From the NCBI GenBank assembly GCA_944325515.1, contig CALVAO010000006.1:1-64000 (forward strand): 64,000 nucleotides of DNA, written 5' to 3'. The stretch comes from Candidatus Gastranaerophilales bacterium. Lineage in GTDB: Bacteria > Cyanobacteriota > Vampirovibrionia > Gastranaerophilales > Gastranaerophilaceae. The notes under the pieces are model-generated. The model was given only the letters and a program-made list of their open reading frames with translations, had not been told where the DNA came from and did no database searches. The number at the start of each line of letters is the position of its first letter. The first letter of the stretch is position 1. This document shows, piece after piece, positions 8,870-18,127 of the stretch. The position numbers and the translations under genes are program-made.

Positions 8870-9646
8870 TTACAATGATGGTGCAGAATTCAATAAAGTT
8901 CTGGTATATTCTTGATGCGGAAAATTAAAAATAGAGCTTGTAACATTTTCTTCTATAAGTTTACCGCAGTACATTATACCTACCCTGTCAGCAATATACC
9001 GGATAACATTCAAGTCATGCGAAATAAACAAAATTGCAAGTTCTCTCTGCTGCCTTAAATCACGCAAAAGGTTTATAATCTGCGCCTGAATGCTTGCATC
9101 CAGAGCACTTACCGGTTCATCCGCAATTAGAAGTTTTGGGTTTAATATCAACGCCCGCGCAATTGCAATCCTTTGTCTTTGACCGCCGGAGAACTGATGC
9201 GGATACAGATGCAAACAATCTTCCATAAGTCCTACTTCTTCCAGAACTTGTTTTATCACAGCCATTTTTCTATTTTTCGAGAACTTAGTGTTTATATCAA
9301 GAGGCTCTTTTAATGTATCTAAAATTTTCATTTTAGGGTTTAAACTTGAATACGGATTTTGAAAAACCATCTGTACCTTGGCAGGATATTCTTTTTTTTC
9401 CTGTTTGGATTGCTTGAATATACTTTTACCTTTATATAGAATATCACCGCTCAGAGGTTTTACAAGTTTTGTAACAGCTTTAGAAAGTGTAGATTTTCCA
9501 CATCCGGATTCTCCGGCAAGAGCATAAATTTCACCCGATTTTATACAAAAAGACACATTATCCACCGCACGCAGAACCGATTCCGTATTATTATTTATAT
9601 TTTTATACTCTACTACTAGATTTTTTATCTCTAATAAATTCTCCAT
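8870..9646 (-). CDS. ABC transporter ATP-binding protein, oligopeptide/nickel (OppF/DppF) type
   Basis: This 258-residue ATPase carries Walker A GESGCGKST (45-53), Q-loop Q96 in FQNPYSSLNP, signature FSGGQRQR (152-159), Walker B LLIADEP (172-178) and an SHDL H-loop. The FQNPYSSLNPKM segment marks the peptide/nickel ATPase subfamily. It ends at HQEYTRTLLNSAPSL and so is shorter than typical OppF proteins of about 320 residues, lacking the usual C-terminal extension with its metal site. No permease or binding protein is adjacent, so it is an orphan or partners with distant genes. No clear ribosome site precedes the ATG. Confidence 0.85.
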   Translation of the reverse strand: MENLLEIKNLVVEYKNINNNTESVLRAVDNVSFCIKSGEIYALAGESGCGKSTLSKAVTKLVKPLSGDILYKGKSIFKQSKQEKKEYPAKVQMVFQNPYSSLNPKMKILDTLKEPLDINTKFSKNRKMAVIKQVLEEVGLMEDCLHLYPHQFSGGQRQRIAIARALILNPKLLIADEPVSALDASIQAQIINLLRDLRQQRELAILFISHDLNVIRYIADRVGIMYCGKLIEENVTSSIFNFPHQEYTRTLLNSAPSL

Positions 9647-9735
9647 AAGTTTATTTTAACATCTACTATATAGTAATTGAATATATAAATGGATGATTTT
9701 ATGATAAAATCTATAAAAAGAAAAGGAGCGCCTGT

Positions 9736-10758
9736 ATGTTTGATATTTTTAGAAAGTATATTTCAGCAAAAAATATAATATTCTTTATTATAGCAATTTT
9801 GTTTATTATATTTATAACAAAAATAAAAGATATTGCCATACTATTTTTTGCATCTTACGTTATAGCCTGCTCTCTTAACCCTGTAGTAGATAAGCTTACA
9901 AAAAAAATGTCACGTTCAGTAGCATCCGGATTAATACTCGGGCTTGTACTTTTAGTATCAGCTTTATTTTTATTGCCAATATTTATCATGGCTGGACACC
10001 AGATACATTCGTTCCTTATCTCACTTCCGGAACACATAAGCACAGTAAAAACATTCTTGCTCCAAAGCCCGTTGTTAAGTAAAACAATATTAAGCCAGCT
10101 TGATTTGGGAGAAGTTATCTCTTCAACTTCCGGCTTTACTACAAAATTTGTTAACGGTTCAATAAATGCAAGTATGGGATTTGCATCAGCTATTGTATAT
10201 TTTTTGGCAGCTTGCATTATAATTTACTATTTTATGGCTGATAAAGAAACTGTACGAAAAACATACATAAGCCTGTTTCCAAAACCAATGAAAGAACGCG
10301 CAGAAGAAATTATTGAAACAATATCACAAAAAATAGGCGGCTATGTTCTTGCTCAAATTATAACTATAACCTGTGTAGGTATAATCATGACAATAGGATT
10401 AATGATACTTAAAGTAGATTATGCACTACTGCTTGGTCTGTTAAATGCAATTCTCGATTTGGTACCTGTAGTAGGACCGGGACTTGCACTTTTAATTACA
10501 CTGCTCATTGCATACAAAATGGGACCTTTAACTCTTGTATTAATAATTGTTGTATTTTCAATTGCACAATGGGCAGAAAACAATCTCGTCAGACCCTATA
10601 TTTTCGGGAAATTTCTAGATTTACATCCGCTTATCATATACTTTTTTCTGTTTGTAACAGCACAATATCTTGGTGTAGTAGGCGTAATTTTTGCACCTGC
10701 GATAGCGGCTACAGTTTGTGTTTTAATAGAAGAACTATATATTAAGAATGTTAACTGA
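9736..10758 (+). CDS. AI-2E family transporter (UPF0118/PerM)
   Basis: This 340-residue multi-pass membrane protein has the family pattern: two N-terminal helices with RSVASGLILG, a central amphipathic region, then a helical C-terminal half containing VDYALLLGLLNAILDLVPVVGPGLA. The family includes the proposed autoinducer-2 exporter TqsA and Na+/H+ antiporter-like members; the substrate cannot be read from sequence. AAAGGAG precedes the ATG closely. Its stop overlaps the radical SAM start by one base (TGATG), so the two genes are probably translated together. Confidence 0.85.
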   Translation: MFDIFRKYISAKNIIFFIIAILFIIFITKIKDIAILFFASYVIACSLNPVVDKLTKKMSRSVASGLILGLVLLVSALFLLPIFIMAGHQIHSFLISLPEHISTVKTFLLQSPLLSKTILSQLDLGEVISSTSGFTTKFVNGSINASMGFASAIVYFLAACIIIYYFMADKETVRKTYISLFPKPMKERAEEIIETISQKIGGYVLAQIITITCVGIIMTIGLMILKVDYALLLGLLNAILDLVPVVGPGLALLITLLIAYKMGPLTLVLIIVVFSIAQWAENNLVRPYIFGKFLDLHPLIIYFFLFVTAQYLGVVGVIFAPAIAATVCVLIEELYIKNVN

Positions 10759-12254
10759 TGGAAACTAAACTATACAAACCAAACTATGGCGAATATAACC
10801 TCGTAATGGCTTATCCGGCTATTGAGTCCTTTGCTCTGGCTTCTCTCGGCTATTTATGGCTGTATAAACTCGCAGATACAACAGACGGAATTAATGCAAT
10901 AAGAATTTCTACAGATAATATTAATTTACCTGTAAAAAAAATTCATTCATTAGCTTTTTCCATGTCATTTGATTTTGATTTTTTAGGAGTGTTTGAAATT
11001 CTTGAAAAACTCAAAATCCCGTTTTATGCAAAAGATAGAGATGAATCCAACCCGTTGATTTTTGCGGGCGGTCCTGTTGTTACAACCAATCCAATGCCAT
11101 ATGCAGCATTCTTTGATTTTGTTATACTCGGAGATGGAGAAGATAGTTTCAAGCAGGTATTAGAAATTCTACAAAGAAAAGAAGATAGACAAAGAACTTT
11201 AAAACGGCTCTCCAATATAGAAGGTATTTATGTTCCCAATAAGCCCGTAAAAAAAGCTACAGCTGAGCTTAAGGATGTTATTTATACACCAATATTAAGT
11301 GATAAAAGCTATTTTAAGGACACATTTATTATTGAAGTTGCAAGGGGATGCATGAATCGTTGTGCATTCTGCACTGCATCATATATAAACCTTCCGTTTA
11401 GACATTATGAATACACAAAAATTATCGAGGCAATAGAATTAGGATTAAAATATACAAACAAAATTGCCCTTCTTGGCGCACAAATAAGCGCGCATCCGCA
11501 ATTTAATACCATAATGGATTATTTGTACAACAAGATGAAAAACGGAACAAATATTGAACTGGGGATATCTTCCCTCAGAACAGATGCAGTTACTCCGCAA
11601 ATTGTCCAAACACTTGTCTTAGGCGGTCAGAAACATTCAACAATAGCAATAGAAGCTGCAAGCGAAAAGCTACGTAAATTTATAAACAAAAACCTTAAAG
11701 AAAGCCAGATTATAGATGCTATAAAAATATCTAAAGATAACGGGCTGAAAGGACTAAAAATATATTCAATGATAGGTATTCCAGACGAAACGGAAGAAGA
11801 TATCCAAGAATTTATAAGACTTGCCAGACACATAAAAAATGAAATACCACAATTTAATATAGAATTTTCTTTTTCCAGTTTTGTACCTAAACCTCAAACC
11901 CCTTTGCAATGGAGTAAAAGAGAAGAGTCGAAGTCACTTGAAAAGAAGCAGAAGTATTTGGAGAAAGAACTTGCAAAAATCGGTTATAATACAAAGTTCT
12001 CAAGCATAAAATGGGATTACTGGCAAACGGTTCTCTCAAGAGGCGGTATAGAGCTGGCGCCGTTTTTAATCAAAGTTTATCAAAACGGCGGAAAAATCGG
12101 TGCATATAAATCCGCATTAAAAGAATTAAACCTGGATATCACAAACTTAATTGACGGATTTGATATAACCGCCCCGCTTCCGTGGGATGTTATAGAGAAT
12201 CATCCAAAACAGATTTTAATAAATGAGTACAACAGACTTTTGAAACGTATTTAG
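10758..12254 (+). CDS. Radical SAM protein with B12-binding-like N-terminal domain
   Basis: This 498-residue protein has an N-terminal region of about 170 residues like the cobalamin-binding/TIGR03960-type radical SAM proteins, including AGGPVVTTNP and VILGDGED. The [4Fe-4S] motif is C198-x3-C202-x2-C205 in ARGCMNRCAFC. A radical SAM barrel with an IYSMIGIPDETEEDI segment follows. The N-terminal domain lacks an obvious DxHxxG cobalamin motif, so B12 binding is doubtful. It is coupled to the upstream AI-2E transporter. The substrate is unknown; methylthiotransferase- or methyltransferase-like chemistry is possible. Confidence 0.8.
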   Translation: METKLYKPNYGEYNLVMAYPAIESFALASLGYLWLYKLADTTDGINAIRISTDNINLPVKKIHSLAFSMSFDFDFLGVFEILEKLKIPFYAKDRDESNPLIFAGGPVVTTNPMPYAAFFDFVILGDGEDSFKQVLEILQRKEDRQRTLKRLSNIEGIYVPNKPVKKATAELKDVIYTPILSDKSYFKDTFIIEVARGCMNRCAFCTASYINLPFRHYEYTKIIEAIELGLKYTNKIALLGAQISAHPQFNTIMDYLYNKMKNGTNIELGISSLRTDAVTPQIVQTLVLGGQKHSTIAIEAASEKLRKFINKNLKESQIIDAIKISKDNGLKGLKIYSMIGIPDETEEDIQEFIRLARHIKNEIPQFNIEFSFSSFVPKPQTPLQWSKREESKSLEKKQKYLEKELAKIGYNTKFSSIKWDYWQTVLSRGGIELAPFLIKVYQNGGKIGAYKSALKELNLDITNLIDGFDITAPLPWDVIENHPKQILINEYNRLLKRI

Positions 12255-12271
12255 ATAAATAGAATCCCCCG

Positions 12272-12286
12272 TGTAAAGTTTTGTAA
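12272..12286. repeat. 15-bp direct repeat, copy 1
   Basis: TGTAAAGTTTTGTAA occurs here and again exactly at 12459-12473. The pair flanks an imperfect palindrome (around 12314-12346) and the terminator at 12397-12421. Confidence 0.6.
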
Positions 12287-12339
12287 CAAAAATTATCAAT
12301 TGTGAAATTAAATAAATTTTACATACTTTATATATATGT

Positions 12340-12421
12340 AAGATGTAAATCAGATTTTAATTAATCCCTAAATCCCTTCCTAACTAAATTTTCCAGCTTC
12401 TCTTCTGAGAAGTTTTTTTTT
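12340..12421 (+). ncRNA. Candidate small RNA ending in an intrinsic terminator
   Basis: The 300 bp between 12254 and the 12555 start contain no gene. An AT-rich palindrome leads into GATGTAAATCAG, then a CCCT-rich pyrimidine stretch, then a terminator. The first 75 bases of the window have a similar order: GATGTAAG, CCCT-rich stretch, terminator. The pyrimidine stretches could pair with ribosome-binding sites. No consensus promoter is clear, so this is a suggestion only. Confidence 0.25.
12397..12421 (+). terminator. Rho-independent terminator
   Basis: A CTTCTC / GAGAAG stem with a TTCT loop is followed by nine T residues. It lies 143 bp after the radical SAM stop and could end that operon or a short RNA starting near 12340. 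Confidence 0.75.
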
Positions 12422-12458
12422 GCAAAAAAAAATGCTATTAAATTAGATTAAAAATTTA

Positions 12459-12473
12459 TGTAAAGTTTTGTAA
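12459..12473. repeat. 15-bp direct repeat, copy 2
   Basis: Exact second copy of TGTAAAGTTTTGTAA, in the region just upstream of the lysozyme-like gene. It could be a regulator site or a duplication product. Confidence 0.6.
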
Positions 12474-12554
12474 AAATTTATCTAAAAAACCTAAAGTTTT
12501 ATGCAAATTTTGCCGTTATATAATGTGAAAATCTATGGATGTAATGGAGGTTTT

Positions 12555-13484
12555 ATGCCCGACGGAATAGATATTAATATACTTACAGGACGTGCTAAAG
12601 AAATCGCGTCTGCTATTGACAGTAAAAACGTAAAAGATAATAAATTATCTGATAAAGAAATCAGTATTTTTCTAGCAGAGTGTACTAATAATGGCATTGA
12701 AATTACCCAAGAATCATGGTACTCAAAATGTGAAGCAAAAATAAATGAACATTTTGAAGGATTGAAAAAGAAAATTTCAGAGTTTACTATGCCTAAACAA
12801 CAAGACACGGCAGTAAGAGATGCAACCTACGTTGCCCCTGCTCCAGAAGTTAAAATAATGAAGGCAAAGGGTAATCATTCAATTGATCAAGCAAATCTTT
12901 TAAAACAAGAACTCTCAACTAAAATGTATAAAAAATGGAGCTCCAGATTCCCAAACTCACCACTTAAACAAGATTTTTATGAAAAAGTATATGACATAAT
13001 AGAAACATTAAATGTAAAAGTTCCTGATACAGATTGGGATAAAGATAAATACTCTTCTCCGCAAGAACAGGCTATGGATGAAGTCATCGCAATTTTTGCA
13101 GGAGAATCAAAACTGAACCCCAAAAGCAAAAATGGCATCTACAATGGACTTTTTCAACTTGCATCACCCGGTCTCACTGAAGCTAAAAATTGGGCAAAGA
13201 AAAATCCTAATGTAGAAGGTATGGATAATATAAATAACAGCATGACTATTACTAAATTTAGAAATTCATCCGGAAGTCTGCAATTAGATTATTTAGTCGC
13301 TTATATCGGCAAATGTAAAGAATATTCAAAAATAGGCAAAAATGAAAGTATAACTCCTGGACAACTCTGGGCAATGATTAAATATCCTTTTAAAGGCAAA
13401 AATAACAAATTAGTACTACAAAAAACTAATGCAATAGATAACGTATTTAAAAACAGTAAAATAGAATACGGTATAAAGAGCTAA
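12555..13484 (+). CDS. Lysozyme-like (SLT-type) protein with EF-hand-like N-terminus
   Basis: I place the start at ATG 12555 (309 aa) because GGAGG at 12546-12550 is ideally spaced; the frame is open 54 bp further upstream without such a site. Residues 22-40 form an EF-hand-like segment (DNKLSDKEISIF) also present at the N-terminus of the 60680-61747 protein. Residues about 170-230 resemble the lytic transglycosylase core, with E184 in AGESKLNPKSKNGIYNGLFQL as the candidate catalytic acid. No signal peptide is visible, so export, if any, must use another route. It overlaps the convergent GH38 gene by 4 bp. Confidence 0.65.
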   Translation: MPDGIDINILTGRAKEIASAIDSKNVKDNKLSDKEISIFLAECTNNGIEITQESWYSKCEAKINEHFEGLKKKISEFTMPKQQDTAVRDATYVAPAPEVKIMKAKGNHSIDQANLLKQELSTKMYKKWSSRFPNSPLKQDFYEKVYDIIETLNVKVPDTDWDKDKYSSPQEQAMDEVIAIFAGESKLNPKSKNGIYNGLFQLASPGLTEAKNWAKKNPNVEGMDNINNSMTITKFRNSSGSLQLDYLVAYIGKCKEYSKIGKNESITPGQLWAMIKYPFKGKNNKLVLQKTNAIDNVFKNSKIEYGIKS

Positions 13485-15583
13485 ACAATAATGTAGTTAT
13501 AAACTTGATTAATAACATCATCAAACGCATTATGATTTCCGAAGAAAACGTAAAATTCCGCAATATTTGAACCTATTTGCTGCAAATTATTAACTTCTAT
13601 AGGCGGCCCAGCTGGAGTAGAACGTGCCGGATTAAGAGGATTGGATATAACTCCGGTTGCCCTTATAATAGGTATCAGAAGATTATTCTTGTATATTTCG
13701 TATTGCGTAAGCCCTTTTGTAACTAAACCGAGATTATTACCTTCTTCATCTATTAACAAGCCGCGCTGCATGGGTGCAGTGTTTGTTTTTGCTTCTATTC
13801 CGCGTTTATCCGGTAAGTTCTTTCTTATATCATATTCCGGATCAAAATTTCGTTTAATAAGCTGATTCATGTCCTCAGAAAAAACTTCTCGTATAGGATT
13901 TTTCAGATGAAACATAATATTCAGCAGGTGATTTTTTTGCGTATTGACCCATTCTATATAAAATTTTAAAAATGTTGAATTTTTATCCAGTGTTACTGTT
14001 ACTGGAATTACATCCCAATTACCTTCAAAATCTATTCTTAATGAAACTCTGGAAGGAGTTTTCAATACAATTTTTGTACGCAGCACTTTAAAAATTGTTC
14101 CGCTATCATCAGCTTTTGGACCATTGTTGTAACTATCACCAAGGTCAGCAAAATCAATTAATGAAACTCGAATACCATTAACGTAAACTTGCTTATTTTC
14201 AAGCCTTAAGTTTATATTTGAATTCTCAATAGAATTTTCAGTAATTTTTAAATCAGAATGACTTATTTCCGGCATTAGATACTCAATTTCATCCGGTTGT
14301 AAATTTTTAACTTCTGCAAGATAGGTGTAAATATTTGTATAATCTTCAGTTACAGGAATTCTCTGGGTATCCGTAAGCAAAAATTTATCAAATCCTTTCT
14401 GAGCTGAAATTTTGTCATATCCTGCAATTGGTTTAGAGGATTCAAACTCTACTATGCCGGAAAAATTCCTGTCTGACAGATTTAAAATCTTTTTTTCTTC
14501 AAAATTGTTTTTTAACTTCAGTTCATCAATAATTGTATTAGCAATTTGTTTTATCTTCTTATACTTTATAAAATTCTCGTGATGCACATCATCAGTAGAA
14601 CAACCGCATATACTATCATGAGCTTGATTCTGCAGCAACATCTTATAAGCATATTCCAATAGATGATTGTACTTTATTTCTTTTTGTTGTTTTACAAATC
14701 TCGAAGCTAAATCAAGAAGATAAATACACTCTACATTTTCTCTTTTTAAATCAAGTCTTGAAGAATAACAACCTTGCAATATGAAAGTTTTGCTGTTATC
14801 TCTTAACTCGTCATTCCATTCAAATTCTTTAAAATTGTTTTCAACACGTTTGAAATAATCAAAAGGAGAACCTAATCTTATAAAATAATCATTTTTTAAA
14901 ATGTCATTAACAGCATCTATCTGTTCATTAATATCTGTTTCTACACCGAGATGATCAGCTCCTATCGGAAGAAGAATACAATCTTTTGATTTTTCAGATA
15001 TTAAATCAAGATTTTTCTTCAAAATTTCTGCTTTTGTTTCTATTGTTTCTTTTAGAGAAAATGTGTCGTGAAAATATCCTCTGACAAGATTAACTGTATC
15101 CATCCCGCACCAGGAGAATTCTGCAGGAAAATCACCGCATCCTCTCCAGACAATACATTTATCAATACCAAAATCCCTTAGTATATCAACTACATTTTTA
15201 CTGTGTCCGAATGTATCCGGAAGATAGCCGATAAATTCATTACAGCCAAATCTTCGAGCGGTATGGATACCGATTTCCAAATTCTTCTCAAAGCAAGTTT
15301 TGTCGGTTAAAAACTCATCAACCAGACAATAGAATGGTCCTATAAATAATTTTTTGTGACGGATTAATGAATATATTAAATCTTCATTTTCCGGACGCAT
15401 TTCAAGATAATCCTCTAAAGCACTCACCTGTCCGTCAAAATAAAAACATGGAATCCTATTTTTAGAAAGCATTTCAAGAACATTGTCAAAAACTCTTAAA
15501 AGACGCATTCTAAAAACTTCAAATTCTCTATACCACTCTCTATCCCAGTGCGTATGAAGATATGCTATTACCTGCTTTCTCAT
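13481..15583 (-). CDS. Glycoside hydrolase family 38 (alpha-mannosidase-like)
   Basis: This 700-residue protein has GH38 hallmarks: HTHWDREW at 10-17 with zinc ligands H12 and D14, the nucleophile region YLPDTFGHS with D123, and HDSICGCSTDDVH further along. GH38 enzymes are zinc-dependent retaining alpha-mannosidases or mannosylglycerate hydrolases. There is no signal peptide, so the likely substrate is an imported or phosphorylated mannoside in the cytoplasm. At 700 residues it is shorter than many 850-1000 aa members but keeps both catalytic and C-terminal beta regions. It stands alone on minus; manC at 27.9 kb is another mannose-related gene. Confidence 0.88.
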   Translation of the reverse strand: MRKQVIAYLHTHWDREWYREFEVFRMRLLRVFDNVLEMLSKNRIPCFYFDGQVSALEDYLEMRPENEDLIYSLIRHKKLFIGPFYCLVDEFLTDKTCFEKNLEIGIHTARRFGCNEFIGYLPDTFGHSKNVVDILRDFGIDKCIVWRGCGDFPAEFSWCGMDTVNLVRGYFHDTFSLKETIETKAEILKKNLDLISEKSKDCILLPIGADHLGVETDINEQIDAVNDILKNDYFIRLGSPFDYFKRVENNFKEFEWNDELRDNSKTFILQGCYSSRLDLKRENVECIYLLDLASRFVKQQKEIKYNHLLEYAYKMLLQNQAHDSICGCSTDDVHHENFIKYKKIKQIANTIIDELKLKNNFEEKKILNLSDRNFSGIVEFESSKPIAGYDKISAQKGFDKFLLTDTQRIPVTEDYTNIYTYLAEVKNLQPDEIEYLMPEISHSDLKITENSIENSNINLRLENKQVYVNGIRVSLIDFADLGDSYNNGPKADDSGTIFKVLRTKIVLKTPSRVSLRIDFEGNWDVIPVTVTLDKNSTFLKFYIEWVNTQKNHLLNIMFHLKNPIREVFSEDMNQLIKRNFDPEYDIRKNLPDKRGIEAKTNTAPMQRGLLIDEEGNNLGLVTKGLTQYEIYKNNLLIPIIRATGVISNPLNPARSTPAGPPIEVNNLQQIGSNIAEFYVFFGNHNAFDDVINQVYNYIIV

Positions 15584-15687
15584 ACAAAATATAATACATC
15601 AAAATGAACTTTCACACAATAATACTTTATATGAATGATTTTTTATTACGGCTTTAAAGAGATAAATAATTTATGCCGTTTTCAATA

Positions 15688-15716
15688 TTGACATTACAAA
15701 AAAATACATTAAATAT
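15688..15716 (+). promoter_or_regulatory. Promoter for the 15743 gene
   Basis: A perfect TTGACA (15688-15693) is followed after 17 bp by AAATAT (15711-15716), or TAAATA one base earlier. The gene starts 26 bp after it with an AGGAGAG ribosome site. Confidence 0.5.
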
Positions 15717-15742
15717 ACACCGGTAATATAGGAGAGCTTGTT

Positions 15743-17050
15743 ATGGGAATGGCAGCATCACAAGCCAGATATCTGGCACTAACAGCAAGAAAAACTAACT
15801 GTGAATGGGAAGGGCAGCAGATAAATCAAGCAAGAACTGCGCTTGCAAATCAAAGTGCCAACCTTTTTAACCGGCTTCTGGATTTAGAAGTTCCTGATGC
15901 GCCTAAATCTACTGATTATACAGAGATACAGTATTCTTATACTGATGGTGAAAATGAATCAGTTCTTGACAGCTGGCAGCAATTATCATCTGCAGATCCT
16001 AATTATAACTATATTGTAAATCATTATTACTATGCAGATATTTATACAGGTTCTCAGAAACTACTGGAGAATCCGCAGGTTCAAACCAAAGGGGAATTAA
16101 CTATTGAAGAATTTATGGAACAAGACCCTGTGGTTACTTACAATGCTAATGATGATACATATACTATAACGACGGCAGATGGACAAACCAGAACATATGC
16201 TGCAATTGGTTCTTTAGAACAGGATACAAAATTGGAAAACGCACTTAGGGATTTTGAAACCGCTGTCGGAATGGCACAGGATGACGGTGTTTTAACGACA
16301 GATGGAGTTTTTGGCTATCAAGATGCAAACGGAACATGGCATTTCTTTTTAGAAAATGAAATTGCAGAGCCAAAAGATTATTCAACGGCTTATGTGCCAT
16401 CTTTTGTAGGGAATTCTAAACTCACAGAACTTGAAGACCTTACTGAAGATCAAGCTGCAGAATTAGCCCAAATTTTAAGAGATTGCTCCGACACAGCAAT
16501 AAGCGATTATTTAAGCTTTGATGAGGACGGAAACCTTGTTTATAATGGTGAAGGTCTTTATACTTTTGATCTACAGGGACAGACGTATTTTACTACCGAA
16601 AAAGATTTGTATAACAGCATGCAAACTAATTATGAATACGAAAAACCAATTGATATTCAAGAAAAATTAGCTTATTACAATGCTTCATATGTTAAAACAA
16701 AAATAGAAGAAACAAATCACGCGCTGCTTGAAACAGATGGTGACGGTCGTTTTACTTCAGTTAAATTTGATGATGACAGCGTAGTTTATTCACTAAATGT
16801 TGAAACAGTAACTGATGATGCGGCATATCAAGATGCAATGAATGAATATTTATACAAAAAAGAACAGTATGAAAAAACTATTGCAGATATAAATGCTCAA
16901 ACTTCAATAATTCAACAGGAAGACCGAACTCTGGAATTAAGATTAAAACAGCTTGATACAGAACAAAATGCTCTTGCTACAGAAATGGATGCTGTTAAGA
17001 AAGTTATTGACGATAATGTTGAAAAAACATTCAAGACCTTTAGTGATTAG
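15743..17050 (+). CDS. Hypothetical 'MGMAASQAR' protein with C-terminal coiled coil
   Basis: This 435-residue protein begins MGMAASQARYLALTARKT, an N-terminus I have seen on uncharacterised proteins of Gastranaerophilales and some other gut bacteria; I know no function for it. Residues 1-50 are helical and resemble the N-terminal helix of surface or flagellar-type assembly proteins. The middle (about 60-300) is acidic with many Asp, Tyr and Thr residues. The C-terminal 70 residues form a heptad-rich helix (TSIIQQEDRTLELRLKQLD). There is no signal peptide. AGGAGAG and a TTGACA promoter support the start. Confidence 0.7.
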   Translation: MGMAASQARYLALTARKTNCEWEGQQINQARTALANQSANLFNRLLDLEVPDAPKSTDYTEIQYSYTDGENESVLDSWQQLSSADPNYNYIVNHYYYADIYTGSQKLLENPQVQTKGELTIEEFMEQDPVVTYNANDDTYTITTADGQTRTYAAIGSLEQDTKLENALRDFETAVGMAQDDGVLTTDGVFGYQDANGTWHFFLENEIAEPKDYSTAYVPSFVGNSKLTELEDLTEDQAAELAQILRDCSDTAISDYLSFDEDGNLVYNGEGLYTFDLQGQTYFTTEKDLYNSMQTNYEYEKPIDIQEKLAYYNASYVKTKIEETNHALLETDGDGRFTSVKFDDDSVVYSLNVETVTDDAAYQDAMNEYLYKKEQYEKTIADINAQTSIIQQEDRTLELRLKQLDTEQNALATEMDAVKKVIDDNVEKTFKTFSD

Positions 17051-17084
17051 TGATATAACTAATTGTTTCGATTTCCCCTTTTTG

Positions 17085-17093
17085 TGTTATACT
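17085..17093 (+). promoter_or_regulatory. Extended -10 promoter for the activase gene
   Basis: TGTTATACT is an extended -10 element, 29 bp before the activase ATG. TTGTTT at 17063-17068 is a possible -35 at 19-bp spacing. The upstream gene stops at 17050, so the activase probably has its own promoter. Confidence 0.4.
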
Positions 17094-17122
17094 TAACTTA
17101 TATTAAGGGAAGAAGGTAAAAG

Positions 17123-18127
17123 ATGAGTTTAGATGTATATTTAGGAATAGATGTCGGCTCTGTTACAACAAAGCTTGCACTGGTTGATGAAAAGGGTAAA
17201 TATATAGATTCTTATATGTTAAAAACAGCTGGTAAACCTGTTGATGCCGTACAAAACGGATTAAAACATATTATTTCTCAAGCACTTTGCGAGTATAATG
17301 TTCAAGGAGTCGGTACAACAGGTTCCGGCAGAAATCTCGCAGGAGCTTTGGTCGGAGCAGATGTTATAAAAAATGAAATTACAGCGCACGCTGTTGCGGC
17401 AAGTACAAATATTCCGGGAGTACAAACCATTCTGGAAATTGGCGGACAAGACAGCAAAATAATTATACTTAGAGATGGTATTGTTACAGATTTTGCAATG
17501 AATACCGTATGTGCGGCTGGAACAGGAAGCTTCCTTGACCACCAGGCACAAAGACTTAATGTTCCTATAGAAAAATTCGGAGAAACAGCTCTTAAATCTG
17601 AAAACCCTGCACGTATTGCAGGCAGATGCGGTGTTTTTGCCGAAAGTGATTTGATACACAAACAACAGCTCGGTTATCCTGTAGAAGATCTTCTCTACGG
17701 GCTTTGCCAGGCTCTTGTTAGAAATTATCTTTCAAATCTTGCTTTAGGAAAAGAACTGCTTCCAACCGTATCATTTCAAGGCGGTGTAGCAACAAATTCC
17801 GGTATGGTAAAGGCTTTTGAAGAAGCACTTAATACCAAAATAGTTGTTCCAGATAATCACCAGACTATGGGGGCTATCGGAGCAGCACTCTTAGCAATGG
17901 AAAATCATCAATACACCGAAATTCCGACAAAATTCAAAGGCTGGGAAGTCGGTGACATGAATTTCCAATCTGTAACCTGTCAGTGCACAGGATGCTCTAA
18001 TAACTGCGAAGTTATTACTATCCTTGAAGGCGCTGAACAGGTTGGGCACGTTGAAAAAATAGGTGATATTAAAGGCAATATTATCGCAAGATGGGGCGGT
18101 ACCTGCGGAAGATGGGATATCAACTAG
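17123..18127 (+). CDS. 2-hydroxyacyl-CoA dehydratase activase (BcrAD/BadFG ATPase family)
   Basis: This 334-residue protein is an ASKHA-fold ATPase of the type that uses a [4Fe-4S] cluster to pass an electron to 2-hydroxyacyl-CoA dehydratases. It shows YLGIDVGSVTTK (6-17), EIGGQDSKII and the cluster-ligand segment NTVCAAGTGSFLDHQ, with the second ligand in AGRCGVFAESD. The C-terminus adds a Cys-rich tail (VTCQCTGCSNNCEV) often seen in activase-related proteins. No dehydratase subunit is adjacent; a related DUF2229 protein lies at 46.8 kb. It may activate an unrelated reductase. Confidence 0.85.
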   Translation: MSLDVYLGIDVGSVTTKLALVDEKGKYIDSYMLKTAGKPVDAVQNGLKHIISQALCEYNVQGVGTTGSGRNLAGALVGADVIKNEITAHAVAASTNIPGVQTILEIGGQDSKIIILRDGIVTDFAMNTVCAAGTGSFLDHQAQRLNVPIEKFGETALKSENPARIAGRCGVFAESDLIHKQQLGYPVEDLLYGLCQALVRNYLSNLALGKELLPTVSFQGGVATNSGMVKAFEEALNTKIVVPDNHQTMGAIGAALLAMENHQYTEIPTKFKGWEVGDMNFQSVTCQCTGCSNNCEVITILEGAEQVGHVEKIGDIKGNIIARWGGTCGRWDIN

